Assembly (NCBI RefSeq): GCF_000967195.1
Contig: NZ_KQ033871.1
Coordinates: forward strand, 1,346,569 to 1,410,568
Length of the DNA: 64,000 nt
Direction of reading: 5' to 3'
From: Lactobacillus kullabergensis
GTDB lineage: Bacteria > Bacillota > Bacilli > Lactobacillales > Lactobacillaceae
The notes under the pieces were generated by a model. The model did no database searches. It was not told the origin of the DNA and was given only the letters and a program-made list of their open reading frames with translations. Position numbers and translations under genes: made by a program. Below are positions 53,866 through 63,412 of this stretch, in pieces; the stretch's first letter is position 1, and every line of letters starts with the position of its first letter.

Positions 53866-56469
53866 TTAGCAACTATTTTTTTCTACTTCCATTTTAATGT
53901 TATTAGTCAAACGTTTATTCATTTCCAAAACAAAAACAGGAATTAAACTACCAATCAAAACGACCAGCCAGCCCTGAACGGGTAGCAAGGCAAAGTGCAA
54001 AAATTGTCGCAAACGAGGTAAGAGTGTCAGTGATAAAACTAGTATCATGCTTAGTAATAGTCCCCAATTAAGCATTTTATTGGATTTAAATGTTTGCACA
54101 GTGATTGGTTGAGAATCTTTAATAGCGTAGATATCAATCATAGATCCTAGTGCTAATACTAGAAAGACCAGTGTCATCCCAACTTGTGGATTGTTAGTTG
54201 AAAGAATAAATCTGCCATAGGCATAAACGCTCAATGTTAAAATCGTAAAAGTAACCGCACGGATAATCATCCTTTGCATTAATCCACGCCCAAGAATGCT
54301 TTCATCATTACCTATCGGGTTTTGATCCATTATGTTTGGTTCACCAGGCTCTTTACTGATAAAAAATCCAGGTATTCCATCGGCAAGTACATTAATAATT
54401 AACAATTGTTCTGCTAAAAGTGGTGCACCCCAACCTATAATTGTACTAATAACCATTAAGAAAATTTGGGCGAAATTGACACCAATTAAGAATTCAACCG
54501 CCTTAATAATATTTTGATAAACCGTTCTGCCCTCAGTCACAGCTTTAATAATTGTAGCAAAATTATCGTCAGTCAAAATCATGTCAGCAGCTTCTTTTGC
54601 CACTTCTGTACCTGTCATGCCCATCGCAATTCCAACATCCGCTGCTTTAAGAGCCGGTGCATCGTTCACGCCATCGCCTGTCATTGCAACTGTTTTATCA
54701 AGATCTTGCCAAGCTTGAACTATTCTGATTTTGTCACTGGGAGAAACACGAGCAAAAACTCTTATATCTTTAATACAATCTTTCAGTTCAGAATCCGTCA
54801 TTTTTTGTAATTCTGACCCTGTGATTGCTTTTTGGTTAGAGTCTAAAATTCCTATTTCTCTAGCTATTGCTTTGGCAGTTACAAGATGATCCCCAGTAAT
54901 CATTACAGTCTTAATGCCAGCTTGTTTTGCTTTAGTAACAGCTCTGGATACTTCAGGACGGGGTGGATCAATTAAACCAATCATACCAGCAAGTTTTAAA
55001 TTGGAATTATTTTTAGCCCAATCAGTTGGATCCGCATTAGAAGCTATTACCTTATACCCAACTGCTAATACTCTTAACGCATTTTTAGCAAAATCATCAT
55101 GAGCTTTTTGACCAGATTTAACTGGTTCTTTTTTATCTAAGTGCAGCCTGTCCCAGGCACCTTTAACGATTACTAATTGACGTCCATCAGTTAAGCGATG
55201 AACCGTCGTCATCATTTTTTTATTAGAATCAAACGGATCTTCTGCTATACGAGGTGCTTCATTTTCCAGCTCTTGCCGCGAGCTGCCCTGTTGGTGTAAC
55301 CAGTTTACAATCGCAACTTCGGTAGCATCGCCAACAACTTCTTCCGAGCCATCTTTTTCCATAATTTTGGCATTGTTAGCTAACCCTAGCATTTTCAATA
55401 AATTTTGTCCGCCTTTAGGTAAATCAGTCGCTTTCTTAATACCCGTTTCAGGTGTCCAATATTTAGTAATGGTCATTTTATTTTGAGTTAAAGTGCCAGT
55501 TTTGTCAGTAGCAATAACATCCACGTTACCGATAGTCTCCACAGCACCAATGTGTCTAATAATAGCATTACGATCAGCCATTTTTTTGACACCGCGAGAT
55601 AAACTGATTGTCACAATAATTGGCAAGGTTTCGGGAACAGCCGCAACTGCTAAGGAAAGTCCAATCATTAAGCTGTCTGCTAAAGTCTTATTCTGCATAC
55701 CCATGCTTAAAACAAAAATTATCAGACCACCTAGACCAGCGAAAGCTGTCATCCATTTTGATAAATGATCCAGTTTGCCCTGCAAAGGAGTTGCTCTTTT
55801 TTGAGTTTTATTCAAAAGGTTGGCAATTTTGCCGAGCTCTGTTGCCATTCCGATTGCTGAAACTTGAACCAAGGCTCTACCACCAACAACAGCTGTGGCA
55901 GAATAAACGCGTTCATCGTCAGATAAATGGCCTTTGAGACGATAACATGTTTTCGAAACGGGCAAACTTTCACCAGTTAAAATTGCTTCATCAACAGTTA
56001 AGTTAGTTTCTTTTAATACTACAGCATCCGCTGGTACCTGATCACCGGTGTTTAAATAGATTAAATCACCTGGCACTAATTCGGATGCAGCTACTGTAAT
56101 ATCATGATTATTTCTTCTACCATTAGCCGTTGGCAAACTCATTGCCTTCAAAGCCGCCAGTGATTTTTCGGCTGAAGCTTCCTGATACAAGCCAATTACA
56201 ACATTAATTATTAAAATCAGGCTAATTACAATTGTCTTGGTCCAGCCACCGTTTTGAAAAACAGCCAAATACGTCGCTAATACTATCGCCAATAAAAGGA
56301 CTAAGGACGAAATATCTTTTAGATGATGCCATATTTTTTTATATAGTGGAACAGCTTGTTTTTCAAGCAATTCATTAGGGCCAAATTCACTGCGCTTTTT
56401 TTCTATCTCAGCATCAGTTAAACCGGACTCGGGGGTTAATTTGAATAGTAGTTCTGATTTTTGGGACAT
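53866..56469 (-). CDS. P-type cation-transporting ATPase (P2A-like)
   Basis: 867 residues. TGES (actuator), DKTGTLTQNKM (phosphorylation Asp), and TGDGVNDAPAL (hinge) are present, with M4 VPETLP and M6 INVLADGIPG. N-terminal SERCA-like FGPNEL and 10 helices. Calcium or manganese efflux is likely, but Ca2+-ATPases usually read PEGLP, so PETLP leaves the cation uncertain. No metal-binding N-terminal domain. A structured leader with a terminator lies upstream. Confidence 0.92.
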   Translation of the reverse strand: MSQKSELLFKLTPESGLTDAEIEKKRSEFGPNELLEKQAVPLYKKIWHHLKDISSLVLLLAIVLATYLAVFQNGGWTKTIVISLILIINVVIGLYQEASAEKSLAALKAMSLPTANGRRNNHDITVAASELVPGDLIYLNTGDQVPADAVVLKETNLTVDEAILTGESLPVSKTCYRLKGHLSDDERVYSATAVVGGRALVQVSAIGMATELGKIANLLNKTQKRATPLQGKLDHLSKWMTAFAGLGGLIIFVLSMGMQNKTLADSLMIGLSLAVAAVPETLPIIVTISLSRGVKKMADRNAIIRHIGAVETIGNVDVIATDKTGTLTQNKMTITKYWTPETGIKKATDLPKGGQNLLKMLGLANNAKIMEKDGSEEVVGDATEVAIVNWLHQQGSSRQELENEAPRIAEDPFDSNKKMMTTVHRLTDGRQLVIVKGAWDRLHLDKKEPVKSGQKAHDDFAKNALRVLAVGYKVIASNADPTDWAKNNSNLKLAGMIGLIDPPRPEVSRAVTKAKQAGIKTVMITGDHLVTAKAIAREIGILDSNQKAITGSELQKMTDSELKDCIKDIRVFARVSPSDKIRIVQAWQDLDKTVAMTGDGVNDAPALKAADVGIAMGMTGTEVAKEAADMILTDDNFATIIKAVTEGRTVYQNIIKAVEFLIGVNFAQIFLMVISTIIGWGAPLLAEQLLIINVLADGIPGFFISKEPGEPNIMDQNPIGNDESILGRGLMQRMIIRAVTFTILTLSVYAYGRFILSTNNPQVGMTLVFLVLALGSMIDIYAIKDSQPITVQTFKSNKMLNWGLLLSMILVLSLTLLPRLRQFLHFALLPVQGWLVVLIGSLIPVFVLEMNKRLTNNIKMEVEKNSC

Positions 56470-56601
56470 GCTATCTCCTCCATTATTCGATTAAATTTAC
56501 AATTAAGCTGTTTGAATAGAAAAGCCATATTTATCGTAATTGAGCCATTTATAAAAAGCTAAACTTGATTCATGCATTAAAGACAATAATTAGTTTATTT
56601 T

Positions 56602-56764
56602 AAAAAAACAGAAAGCCTCTGATATTTATCCGAAGTTTTCTGCTTACATGATTATTAAAAATTAGTTGTTAATTAACAACGTTTTTTAAAAAATTGTCTT
56701 TAGTTTAAAAATTTTATTTCTAAACTAAACATCCTCTTCCCCATAAAAGCTTAACATTAGTATA
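56602..56764 (-). promoter_or_regulatory. Structured leader (candidate attenuator or sRNA) upstream of the P-type ATPase
   Basis: Minus strand: a -10 TATACT (56764-56759) with TAGCCA 17 nt upstream; then a hairpin TTTAGTTT/AAACTAAA (56699-56729), a palindrome GTTGTTAATTAACAAC (56665-56680), and a terminator-like hairpin AGAAAACTTC/GAGGCTTTCT followed by GTTTTTTT (56602-56643). The ATPase ATG is 130 nt further. It could be a metal-responsive attenuator or an independent small RNA. It does not clearly match the yybP-ykoY consensus. Confidence 0.5.
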
Positions 56765-56911
56765 CAGGAACTGGCAATTTTTGGCTATTTTTATGCTTAT
56801 AGTGTTTGCACTATATGTTTTAAATAGCTTCTTTTCTTTTGCAAAGTATTATTTAAAATTTAGATTTTGCCAAATATCTTTTAAATATGTTTAGAGCACA
56901 TTTAAATTATA
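56765..56911. other. AT-rich intergenic gap between leader and next terminator
   Basis: No gene, RNA or repeat recognised, beyond the -35 element of the leader's promoter near 56782-56787. Confidence 0.5.
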
Positions 56912-56952
56912 AAAAAGCCAAGAAATCTAGCTTAAATAGCAGGATTTCTTGA
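56912..56952 (-). terminator. Terminator after the 449-residue protein gene
   Basis: CAAGAAATC pairs with GATTTCTTG around about 15 nt (itself partly paired), then GCTTTTTT on the minus strand, about 30 nt from the stop. Confidence 0.75.
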
Positions 56953-56982
56953 ATTTTTTGGCTCATAAATTTTAAACTTGTT

Positions 56983-58332
56983 TTACTCTACTTCTGCTCT
57001 TACATCAGCTAAGGCTTCCAAACTATCTGCTACCTCACGCCAATTATTCTGGTAAGGTCCATACGCAGTATGAATCAAACTACCAACTGGTAGTGAGGGA
57101 CACTCATTTTCTGCATTAGTTCCCCAATTTTGCCAGCCAGATTGTGGTCTCTGAACAATTTGAAAAGCATTCGAAGCATGTTCAGTTTGCCAAACCATGG
57201 CCTGACCGGTTTGAGTATTAATTTCAGCACTCTTAGTTGCGGGCCCAGCAAAGACAGTCTGATCCTTAACTGCACTCACATTGACAGGATCAGCACTAAA
57301 TAACCACGGACGATCATTCAACTCAGCCAATACAAAAGCTTTCTGACGCACATCATGCAAATTAGTCTCTATTTCATCTTGAGATAATGCATTTTCCCAA
57401 ACAGAGAATAAGTGCCAATACAGGTCCCAATGTGCATTAGCCATATTGCTGGTAAGTTGCTTTCTAAAATCTTCAAACCGATCACTCCGTTTTTGACCAT
57501 CATGAACTAACACTTGTACTTTATTTGCCAGTTGACCAGAATATGGATCTCCTTCGCGATACCATACACCGTCATAAGTGGCAAAGCGATCAAATACTAA
57601 TTGTCCAATCCCGCTTTCAAATTCATCACCGACAGTGATTTTGTCCACAATAGAGCGCTGATTAACTGTGGTTTGAAAATGATCTACATGGTAAACGCGC
57701 GAAAAGAAAGGAACATCGTAATAAAAGGACCAGTCCAAAGCAAAACGCTTTCCGTGTAATTCCGGTTTTAAACCGTCTGGTATTCTGCCTGATAAACGGT
57801 ACTCTTTCATAACAGGACCATTTTCAATTGGTTTGATATCTACAATTAAATGTTCAGCCGGATTGATCAAACCATTATCAGGAGTGAAGAAGGGACCATA
57901 AAAGCCACCCATGGCATTATTTCCTGATGGCAGCAAATCCCGTTTTTCATCCACGGCCATGAAATGTCGTAAGCCCCATTTAGATGAACCTTCACCTTGA
58001 GCAGTACCACGACAAAGTTCAAAATCAAACTTACCAGTATTTAAATGTACATAAGCATCATTTTCTTTAGCTGTAGGCATCTCTTTAATACCTTTAACTT
58101 TATCCTCCTCAATTTCGTGATCAAAAGATAATTCTTCTTCAGAGCCAGAGAAATTGACAATAGCGACAAAATTATGCTCTGAATCATTATGTAACCTCTG
58201 TGCTACACAAGTCTTTCCAGAATTATTTTTAACAACCCAATAATTCCCTGTTATATCATCAGGGACCGAAAATTTAACTGGAACTGGAATTTTAATCTTT
58301 TCTTGTGGATTAGTAATCTTAATTTTTACCAT
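56983..58332 (-). CDS. Uncharacterised 449-residue cytoplasmic protein
   Basis: 449 residues from ATG 58332, GAGAGG 7 nt upstream. No signal peptide or membrane segment. The sequence is rich in aromatic and acidic residues with beta-strand character (GGFYGPFFTPDNGLINPAEH, ALDWSFYYDVPFFSRVYHVD), reminiscent of carbohydrate-active enzymes or mutarotase folds, but no motif I recognise. Co-transcribed with a SemiSWEET sugar transporter, suggesting a sugar-related role. I do not assign a function. Confidence 0.75.
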   Translation of the reverse strand: MVKIKITNPQEKIKIPVPVKFSVPDDITGNYWVVKNNSGKTCVAQRLHNDSEHNFVAIVNFSGSEEELSFDHEIEEDKVKGIKEMPTAKENDAYVHLNTGKFDFELCRGTAQGEGSSKWGLRHFMAVDEKRDLLPSGNNAMGGFYGPFFTPDNGLINPAEHLIVDIKPIENGPVMKEYRLSGRIPDGLKPELHGKRFALDWSFYYDVPFFSRVYHVDHFQTTVNQRSIVDKITVGDEFESGIGQLVFDRFATYDGVWYREGDPYSGQLANKVQVLVHDGQKRSDRFEDFRKQLTSNMANAHWDLYWHLFSVWENALSQDEIETNLHDVRQKAFVLAELNDRPWLFSADPVNVSAVKDQTVFAGPATKSAEINTQTGQAMVWQTEHASNAFQIVQRPQSGWQNWGTNAENECPSLPVGSLIHTAYGPYQNNWREVADSLEALADVRAEVE

Positions 58333-58359
58333 TTTCTTACCTCTCAAACTTTAACAAAA

Positions 58360-58620
58360 TTATAGTGCAGTAAAAAATGTGATTAATCCAAAAACAACCC
58401 CTGCAGCGTTGCAAGCAGCTAAAGGAATATCACGATCTTTTTTAAACAAGGCATAAATTACCCATAAAAATGTATTAATTGCCGTTGCTAATGGCTGAAT
58501 AGGACTACCCTTAACACCATGTAAATTGTTAATAATTTGCGGTATATAAGACACATACATTATGATAGCTGTAATAGAAGCAATCCAACCAAGAATTGTC
58601 ATAGCTTTTTCTAATTTCAT
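58360..58620 (-). CDS. SemiSWEET sugar transporter
   Basis: 86 residues with three membrane helices. PQ-loop motif YIPQI in MYVSYIPQIINNLHG, and a conserved Asn-Trp-type TFLWVIYALFKKDRDIPLAACNAAG. SemiSWEETs work as dimers and move mono- or disaccharides passively. AGGAG precedes the ATG, and the next gene is 27 nt downstream on the same strand. Sugar identity unknown. Confidence 0.9.
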   Translation of the reverse strand: MKLEKAMTILGWIASITAIIMYVSYIPQIINNLHGVKGSPIQPLATAINTFLWVIYALFKKDRDIPLAACNAAGVVFGLITFFTAL

Positions 58621-59450
58621 AATTTCATCTCCTAATTAATCCATCTTAGCACCAGGTAATCGCTTTCTCTAGTATGCATGTACATAGAGGCGACATATTT
58701 TTATATTTAATTATTAAAAAAAGCACAATCTGCCCGTTTTGTAAATCTTTGTGTAACTTGTATCATTTCCTATATGAAATATATAGATATAAAAAATAGC
58801 CCTGAAAGCTATTTGGCGTTTAGGACTCAATTTGCATATAACAGACAACGGGTATAAATTTTATTTAATAGTAATAATTCCTTCAGTTGAATCTGCCAGA
58901 AGAAAATTTTTCTTGGAATTATTTTGATAAAGTTTTCATAAGGCTTTGAACCTTTGTACTTAATTGCTTTACCATCTGCAGTCAATTGATGACTCAAATT
59001 AGAGGCTTTTTTAATTAGTTTTAATTTAGTTCTTACTTGAAAGGATTTAGCATAACTTGATAAAAATCTGTTCTTCTTCAATCTTCTTAGAAGAAGATAA
59101 ATAGCGGACTCGGAAATACAAAAAAATCTATTTTAACTTGGTCAGTTATATTACGGCTATAGAGAATATTTTTCTTGATAAAAGTTAAGACTACTCCATC
59201 TAGTAGGCGACTTGGAATTGCCATTACTATAATTATTTCGTCCTATCTCCAATATTATATTTTATAAAAATTTGGAGAGCTTAACCGGAAAGCTTTCAGG
59301 TCATTACTAAAAGTTTTTATTTAAATTATGTTAATCAAGCTCATCTATTCTACTTTAATATTTTGATCTCGTTAAAAAGGTTTTTAAGAGTAAATTTTTA
59401 TTGTATTATTAATAAAATTGAAGTTCATTTAGAAAGAAGATGAGCAATCT
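58621..59450. other. Intergenic region containing the PadR pseudogene
   Basis: About 830 bp between SemiSWEET and the S66 carboxypeptidase. Apart from the PadR relic at 58827-59224 nothing is recognised. AT-rich sequence from about 59225 to 59450 includes the RBS region of the S66 gene. Confidence 0.55.
58827..59224 (-). pseudogene. PadR-family transcriptional regulator, frameshifted
   Basis: The 5' part, from ATG 59224, reads MAIPSRLLDGVVLTF then ITDQVKI, the PadR opening (S-LLdGvVL ... IT-V). It loses frame at a run of seven T (about 59126-59132). In the next frame ISESAIYLLLRRLKKNRFLSSY continues the PadR helix-turn-helix (SES-YP-LRRL). Adding one base restores a single 132-residue frame. 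The C-terminal part then diverges from the family. No plausible membrane target gene follows. Confidence 0.7.
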
Positions 59451-60524
59451 ATGCTAATAAAACCCAAGCAATTACATGTAGGTGAAAAAGTAGCAATCGT
59501 TAGTTTATCAGATGGTACTCTAGGTGAAAGTTTTGCTTCCCATGAACTAAAACAAGGAATCAAGCACATGAAACAACTTGGCTTAAATCCTGTATTTATG
59601 CCACATGCCCTTTCAGGTAGCACTTATGTTAAAAGTCATCCAGCCGAACGTGCCGCCGATTTAAAAGCAGCATTTCTAGATCCAGAAATTAAAAGTATTT
59701 TTGCTGCTATTGGCGGGGATGACACTTACAGAACTTTGCCCTATTTAATGGCAGATCAGGAATTTAAAAAAACTGTCTGTGATCATCCCAAGTTATTTAG
59801 TGGCTTCTCTGATACTACGAATAATCATCTAATGTTTTACAAAATGGGCTTGCAAACATTCTATGGACCGAGCTTTTTAACTGATTTTGCAGAACTGGCT
59901 AATGAACTTTTACCTTATACAAAAAAGACTTTAATACATTATTTTGAAAATCCACCGGTTACTCTGATTCCTGCAAGTGAAAACTGGTATGAAGAAAGAA
60001 CTGATTTCTCAATTAAACAAATTGGTAAAGAAAGAATAAGCCACAAAGACACCGGTTATGAAGTTTTACGTGGCCATGGAAAAGTTCGAGGTAGACTATG
60101 GGGTGGCTGCATTGACAGCCTTTATGATGACTTAACAACAAATCGATATCCAGACGAACCATCAGTTATTAACCAGTATCAGCTTATACTCACACCGGAA
60201 GAAGCCAAAGATAAAATACTTTTCATAGAAACATGTGAAGAAAAACCAGCTCCTCAACTTTATCGTCAAGAATTAGCTAAATTAGAAGAAGTTGGTATTT
60301 TAGGAAATGTTCGCGCAATTTTAGTAGGCAAACCTCAAGATAAAAAGTATTTTGCAGAATATAAACAAATCTTGTTGGAAGAAACTGCTAAGTTCAATAC
60401 ACCAATTTTATATAATGTAAATATTGGCCACGCTTATCCAAGGACCGCTCTACCTTATGGTACACTTACACAAATTAACTTTGAAAAACCAGAGATAAAA
60501 ATTATGGAATCATGGTTTGCTTAG
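59451..60524 (+). CDS. S66 family LD-carboxypeptidase / MccF-like protein
   Basis: 357 residues. The nucleophile Ser lies in GFSDTTNNH near residue 118, ahead of the catalytic Glu and His regions (LFIETCEEKPAP, NIGHAYPRTALPYG). The N-terminal domain has IGGDDTYRTLPYL. S66 enzymes include L,D-carboxypeptidase (peptidoglycan recycling) and MccF, which cleaves microcin C-like peptides. It is adjacent to a MacB-type ABC exporter in the same orientation but not operonic with it (about 90 nt gap). Confidence 0.88.
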   Translation: MLIKPKQLHVGEKVAIVSLSDGTLGESFASHELKQGIKHMKQLGLNPVFMPHALSGSTYVKSHPAERAADLKAAFLDPEIKSIFAAIGGDDTYRTLPYLMADQEFKKTVCDHPKLFSGFSDTTNNHLMFYKMGLQTFYGPSFLTDFAELANELLPYTKKTLIHYFENPPVTLIPASENWYEERTDFSIKQIGKERISHKDTGYEVLRGHGKVRGRLWGGCIDSLYDDLTTNRYPDEPSVINQYQLILTPEEAKDKILFIETCEEKPAPQLYRQELAKLEEVGILGNVRAILVGKPQDKKYFAEYKQILLEETAKFNTPILYNVNIGHAYPRTALPYGTLTQINFEKPEIKIMESWFA

Positions 60525-60612
60525 TCTGAAAAATTTTTAAAAAATATTTGCCTTTTTTTAATCATGGTGTATTATATATGTATTACAGTAATACATGAAA
60601 GAAGGAGAATCT

Positions 60613-61296
60613 ATGAGTTTACTTGAAACCCATGAGGTAACCCGCACCTATGGCAAAGGAGCAACCAAATTTGAAGCCTTACGAGGAATTAATTTACAGA
60701 TTAACAAAGGTGATTCGGTTGCTATCATTGGCAAAAGTGGTTCAGGCAAGTCTACTTTAATGCACATCTTGGCACTCCTCGACCACCCTACTACTGGCAG
60801 CGTCTTTTTAAATAATGAACCCACAAGTAAAATTAAAAATAAAGCATTAAATAAGCTGCGCAATCAGACCTTTGGCTTTGTTTTTCAACAATTTTTCTTA
60901 AATGCTCAAGATAGCGTGTTAGAAAATGTGATGCTTCCTTTAAAAATAGGTGGAATTACAGGAAAAGAACGCAGATCAAAGGCATTGGCAGCCATCAAAG
61001 CAGTTGGTTTAGAAAGTAAAGTTAAAAATAAAGCAAGTGACTTGTCAGGGGGTCAAAAGCAGCGTGTTTGTATTGCGCGGGCCTTAGTCAATGATCCCCA
61101 AATCATTTTTGCAGATGAGCCGACAGGAAACTTGGATTCAGCTACTAGCGAAAATATTGAAAATATTTTATTTAAACTACATCAAGAAAAAAACATTACC
61201 TTAATAATTGTTACTCACGATCCTGATTTAGCAAAAAAATGTGCACGTCAGGTTCAGATTAAAGATGGTCAAATAGTGGGAGGAATACAGCAATGA
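60613..61296 (+). CDS. MacB/LolD-type ABC transporter ATP-binding protein
   Basis: 227 residues from ATG 60613, with AAGGAG about 6 nt upstream; ATG 60595 is in frame but less likely. Walker A GKSGSGKST, the signature LSGGQKQRVCIARALV, Walker B IIFADEPTGNLDS and the switch VTHDPDLAKK are typical of the MacB/LolD group. It overlaps the permease gene by ATGA (61293), so the two are coupled. Confidence 0.93.
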   Translation: MSLLETHEVTRTYGKGATKFEALRGINLQINKGDSVAIIGKSGSGKSTLMHILALLDHPTTGSVFLNNEPTSKIKNKALNKLRNQTFGFVFQQFFLNAQDSVLENVMLPLKIGGITGKERRSKALAAIKAVGLESKVKNKASDLSGGQKQRVCIARALVNDPQIIFADEPTGNLDSATSENIENILFKLHQEKNITLIIVTHDPDLAKKCARQVQIKDGQIVGGIQQ

Positions 61297-62558
61297 GATT
61301 CCATGATATTCTATATTCTGCGGCTACAAACTTATGGCACAATAAAGGGAGAACATTCCTAACAATTATAGCCGTTTTCATTGGCTCCTTAACTATTGCC
61401 TTTACTATGGGTATTAATAATGGTGTTAATGATTATTTGAAAAAGCAGGTCGGTAATGTAGGTAAAACTGAGCAAATGTCTATTTTGCCTGGGAGTTCCA
61501 GTCAAGATACGAATGAACCTCAAAAATATAATACCAAGAAGAGCAGTCAAAACGCTGATGGTATGATGGACAAAAACGACGTTAAAAAAATCAAATCAGT
61601 TAAAGGCTTAAAAGATTTTAAAGCGTTAAAGGACTGTGATGTTGACTATGTCCAAGGGCCTAATAAAACTAAATATCTTATAATTGCGCAAATAACCGAA
61701 GGGATCAACTACGACTTAAAAGTTGGTCACCAAGTTGCTACTAGCGGAAAAAAATCTCAGATTCTAATCACTAAACCAATGGTTAAATCCTACGGCTTCA
61801 AAAATGCTCAAGATGCTCTTGGTAAAAAAGTAACTTTAGTCACAAAATCACCCCTTACTAAGAAAAGAGCAAAAATATCTGCTACGGTTGTTGGAATAAG
61901 AAATGATAGTATAGTATCAAAAGGTTTTGCTATCTACAGTAATGGCTTAGGACAAAAAATAGTTTCAGCCAACCAAAAAGGACTTCCGCAAGCATTAAAA
62001 GATAAGTATACCAGTGTTATGGCTACCCCTATTAACAAGAGTGCTAGCAGTATTAAAAAAATTGAGGATAATCTAACTAAAAAAGGATATTCGGGTATGA
62101 CTCTTAAGGAAGCAGTCAATGAACTTTTTCTAACATTCAACGCAGTCACTGGGGTTTTAATCGTTTTTGGAGCTATCGCATTGGTAGCTGCCAGCTTTGG
62201 AGTAATCAATACTCTGTACATGTCAGTGAGAGATCGTACAAAAGAAATTGGTCTTATGAAGGCATTAGGGCTCAGCAAGGGTAAAGTATTTTCCATTTTT
62301 AGCTGTGAAGCAATCTTAATTGGTTTGCTTGGCTCTTCATTGGGATTACTACTAGCAATGGGTTTAGGCAATGCCTTAAACAATTTTGCTGCTAAATCAT
62401 TCTTAAAAGGTCTAGATGGCTTTACTTTAATTCAATTCAACTGGTCAAGCAGTTTACTAATTATTGGCATTATCAGTCTAATTACCTTTTTAGCAGGTAC
62501 GTTACCAGCCAAACGAGCAGCAAAACTAGATCCAATCACTGCTTTAAGATATGAATAA
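61293..62558 (+). CDS. MacB/FtsX-type ABC transporter permease
   Basis: 421 residues. One N-terminal membrane helix (TFLTIIAVFIGSLTIAFT), a large extracytoplasmic MacB-like domain (about 45-275), and three C-terminal FtsX helices (VLIVFGAIALVAASFGVINTLY, GLLGSSLGLLLAMGLG, LLIIGIISLITFLAG) ending PAKRAAKLDPITALRYE. Such exporters move peptides, lipids or antimicrobials or act as mechanotransducers. Probable antimicrobial-peptide or cell-wall role, not proven. Confidence 0.92.
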   Translation: MRFHDILYSAATNLWHNKGRTFLTIIAVFIGSLTIAFTMGINNGVNDYLKKQVGNVGKTEQMSILPGSSSQDTNEPQKYNTKKSSQNADGMMDKNDVKKIKSVKGLKDFKALKDCDVDYVQGPNKTKYLIIAQITEGINYDLKVGHQVATSGKKSQILITKPMVKSYGFKNAQDALGKKVTLVTKSPLTKKRAKISATVVGIRNDSIVSKGFAIYSNGLGQKIVSANQKGLPQALKDKYTSVMATPINKSASSIKKIEDNLTKKGYSGMTLKEAVNELFLTFNAVTGVLIVFGAIALVAASFGVINTLYMSVRDRTKEIGLMKALGLSKGKVFSIFSCEAILIGLLGSSLGLLLAMGLGNALNNFAAKSFLKGLDGFTLIQFNWSSSLLIIGIISLITFLAGTLPAKRAAKLDPITALRYE

Positions 62559-62570
62559 AAATCAAATAAT

Positions 62571-62600
62571 AAAAACGTCAGACTAGAATCTGACGTTTTT
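62571..62600 (+). terminator. Terminator after the MacB-type exporter
   Basis: AAAAACGTCAGA pairs with TCTGACGTTTTT around CTAGAA; followed by CATTC on the plus strand. The A-run on the left also lets it act for the converging minus-strand gene. Confidence 0.85.
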
Positions 62601-62636
62601 CATTCTTCTTTTATTCAAGCAGCCTAACATTTTCAC

Positions 62637-62993
62637 TTAATCAGCATCTATAATGCTGTTAATTTTAGGTGCTACTAGTTTTTCCATCACTTTCATATCC
62701 ACTGGCCTATATGCAGTATCTATACACTCGTCCCAATATTCTAAGTGTTTTTGATCAATATAACTATCCGAATCTTCGACTGCATTTCCTCCTTCTCCTT
62801 GCATAGAATACCAATAAAAGTATGTGTAACCATCCGAACTTTTCTCTTTAAATACAGTCTCAATATACATTCTTTCTCCAGCCATTGTTGCCACAGTATC
62901 TTGATGATGTTTATTTAAAAAATCCATCCATTCCTGTGCTCTTAATTCTTTACCTTTTTTAATACGAAAACGTGTTAATTCAATTTTTGTCAT
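62637..62993 (-). CDS. DUF6176-like protein
   Basis: 118 residues, no signal peptide or helix. MTKIELTRFRIKKGKELRAQEWMDFLNKH, MYIETVFKEKSSDGYTYFYWYS and EYWDECIDTAYRPVDMK resemble the DUF6176 family of small dimeric alpha/beta-barrel-like proteins. No known activity. A single gene with AGGATTATG-type spacing upstream. Confidence 0.75.
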   Translation of the reverse strand: MTKIELTRFRIKKGKELRAQEWMDFLNKHHQDTVATMAGERMYIETVFKEKSSDGYTYFYWYSMQGEGGNAVEDSDSYIDQKHLEYWDECIDTAYRPVDMKVMEKLVAPKINSIIDAD

Positions 62994-63412
62994 AATCCTA
63001 CCTTTGATAATTATTATAATAAATAATGCAATACACTAAGAATTAGTAAATAGCGCTTACTAAATCGTGAAGCGTTACGAACCTGCTTAAGATCTGGTTT
63101 AACTATATTTCAAAAGACTTTAATATCAGGTGTCTTCTCGCTTTTCTGAAACTAGTGCTTCAATAAGTTTCAACTAACTTCAAATGAATGATATGAGTTT
63201 CACTTCTAAAATATATGAATTGAGTTGATAAATACTAAAAGTTCACACTACTCAATAACTTACTTTGGTAAACTTTTGTAGAATATTCCCAATTAATTAT
63301 TCCAATAGAACATAAATTAGAAAGGCACTTTTATACTCAGCTAATGTCTTTCTAATATTCAAAAGTTAAGAACAAAAAGCATATTTTCAACAAACAATAG
63401 ATTTACGCTTAC
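62994..63412. other. Intergenic region, about 420 bp
   Basis: AT-rich with several in-frame stops in all readings. No gene, RNA or repeat could be recognised. Confidence 0.5.

Noticed and set aside
56665..56680. Palindrome GTTGTTAATTAACAAC as a transcription factor operator
   Set aside because: It sits inside a likely transcribed leader between other hairpins, so an RNA stem is the simpler reading; no second copy near other promoters was seen.
62994..63412. Possible degraded gene or RNA
   Set aside because: Stops in all frames and no hairpin or family match; no support for a feature.
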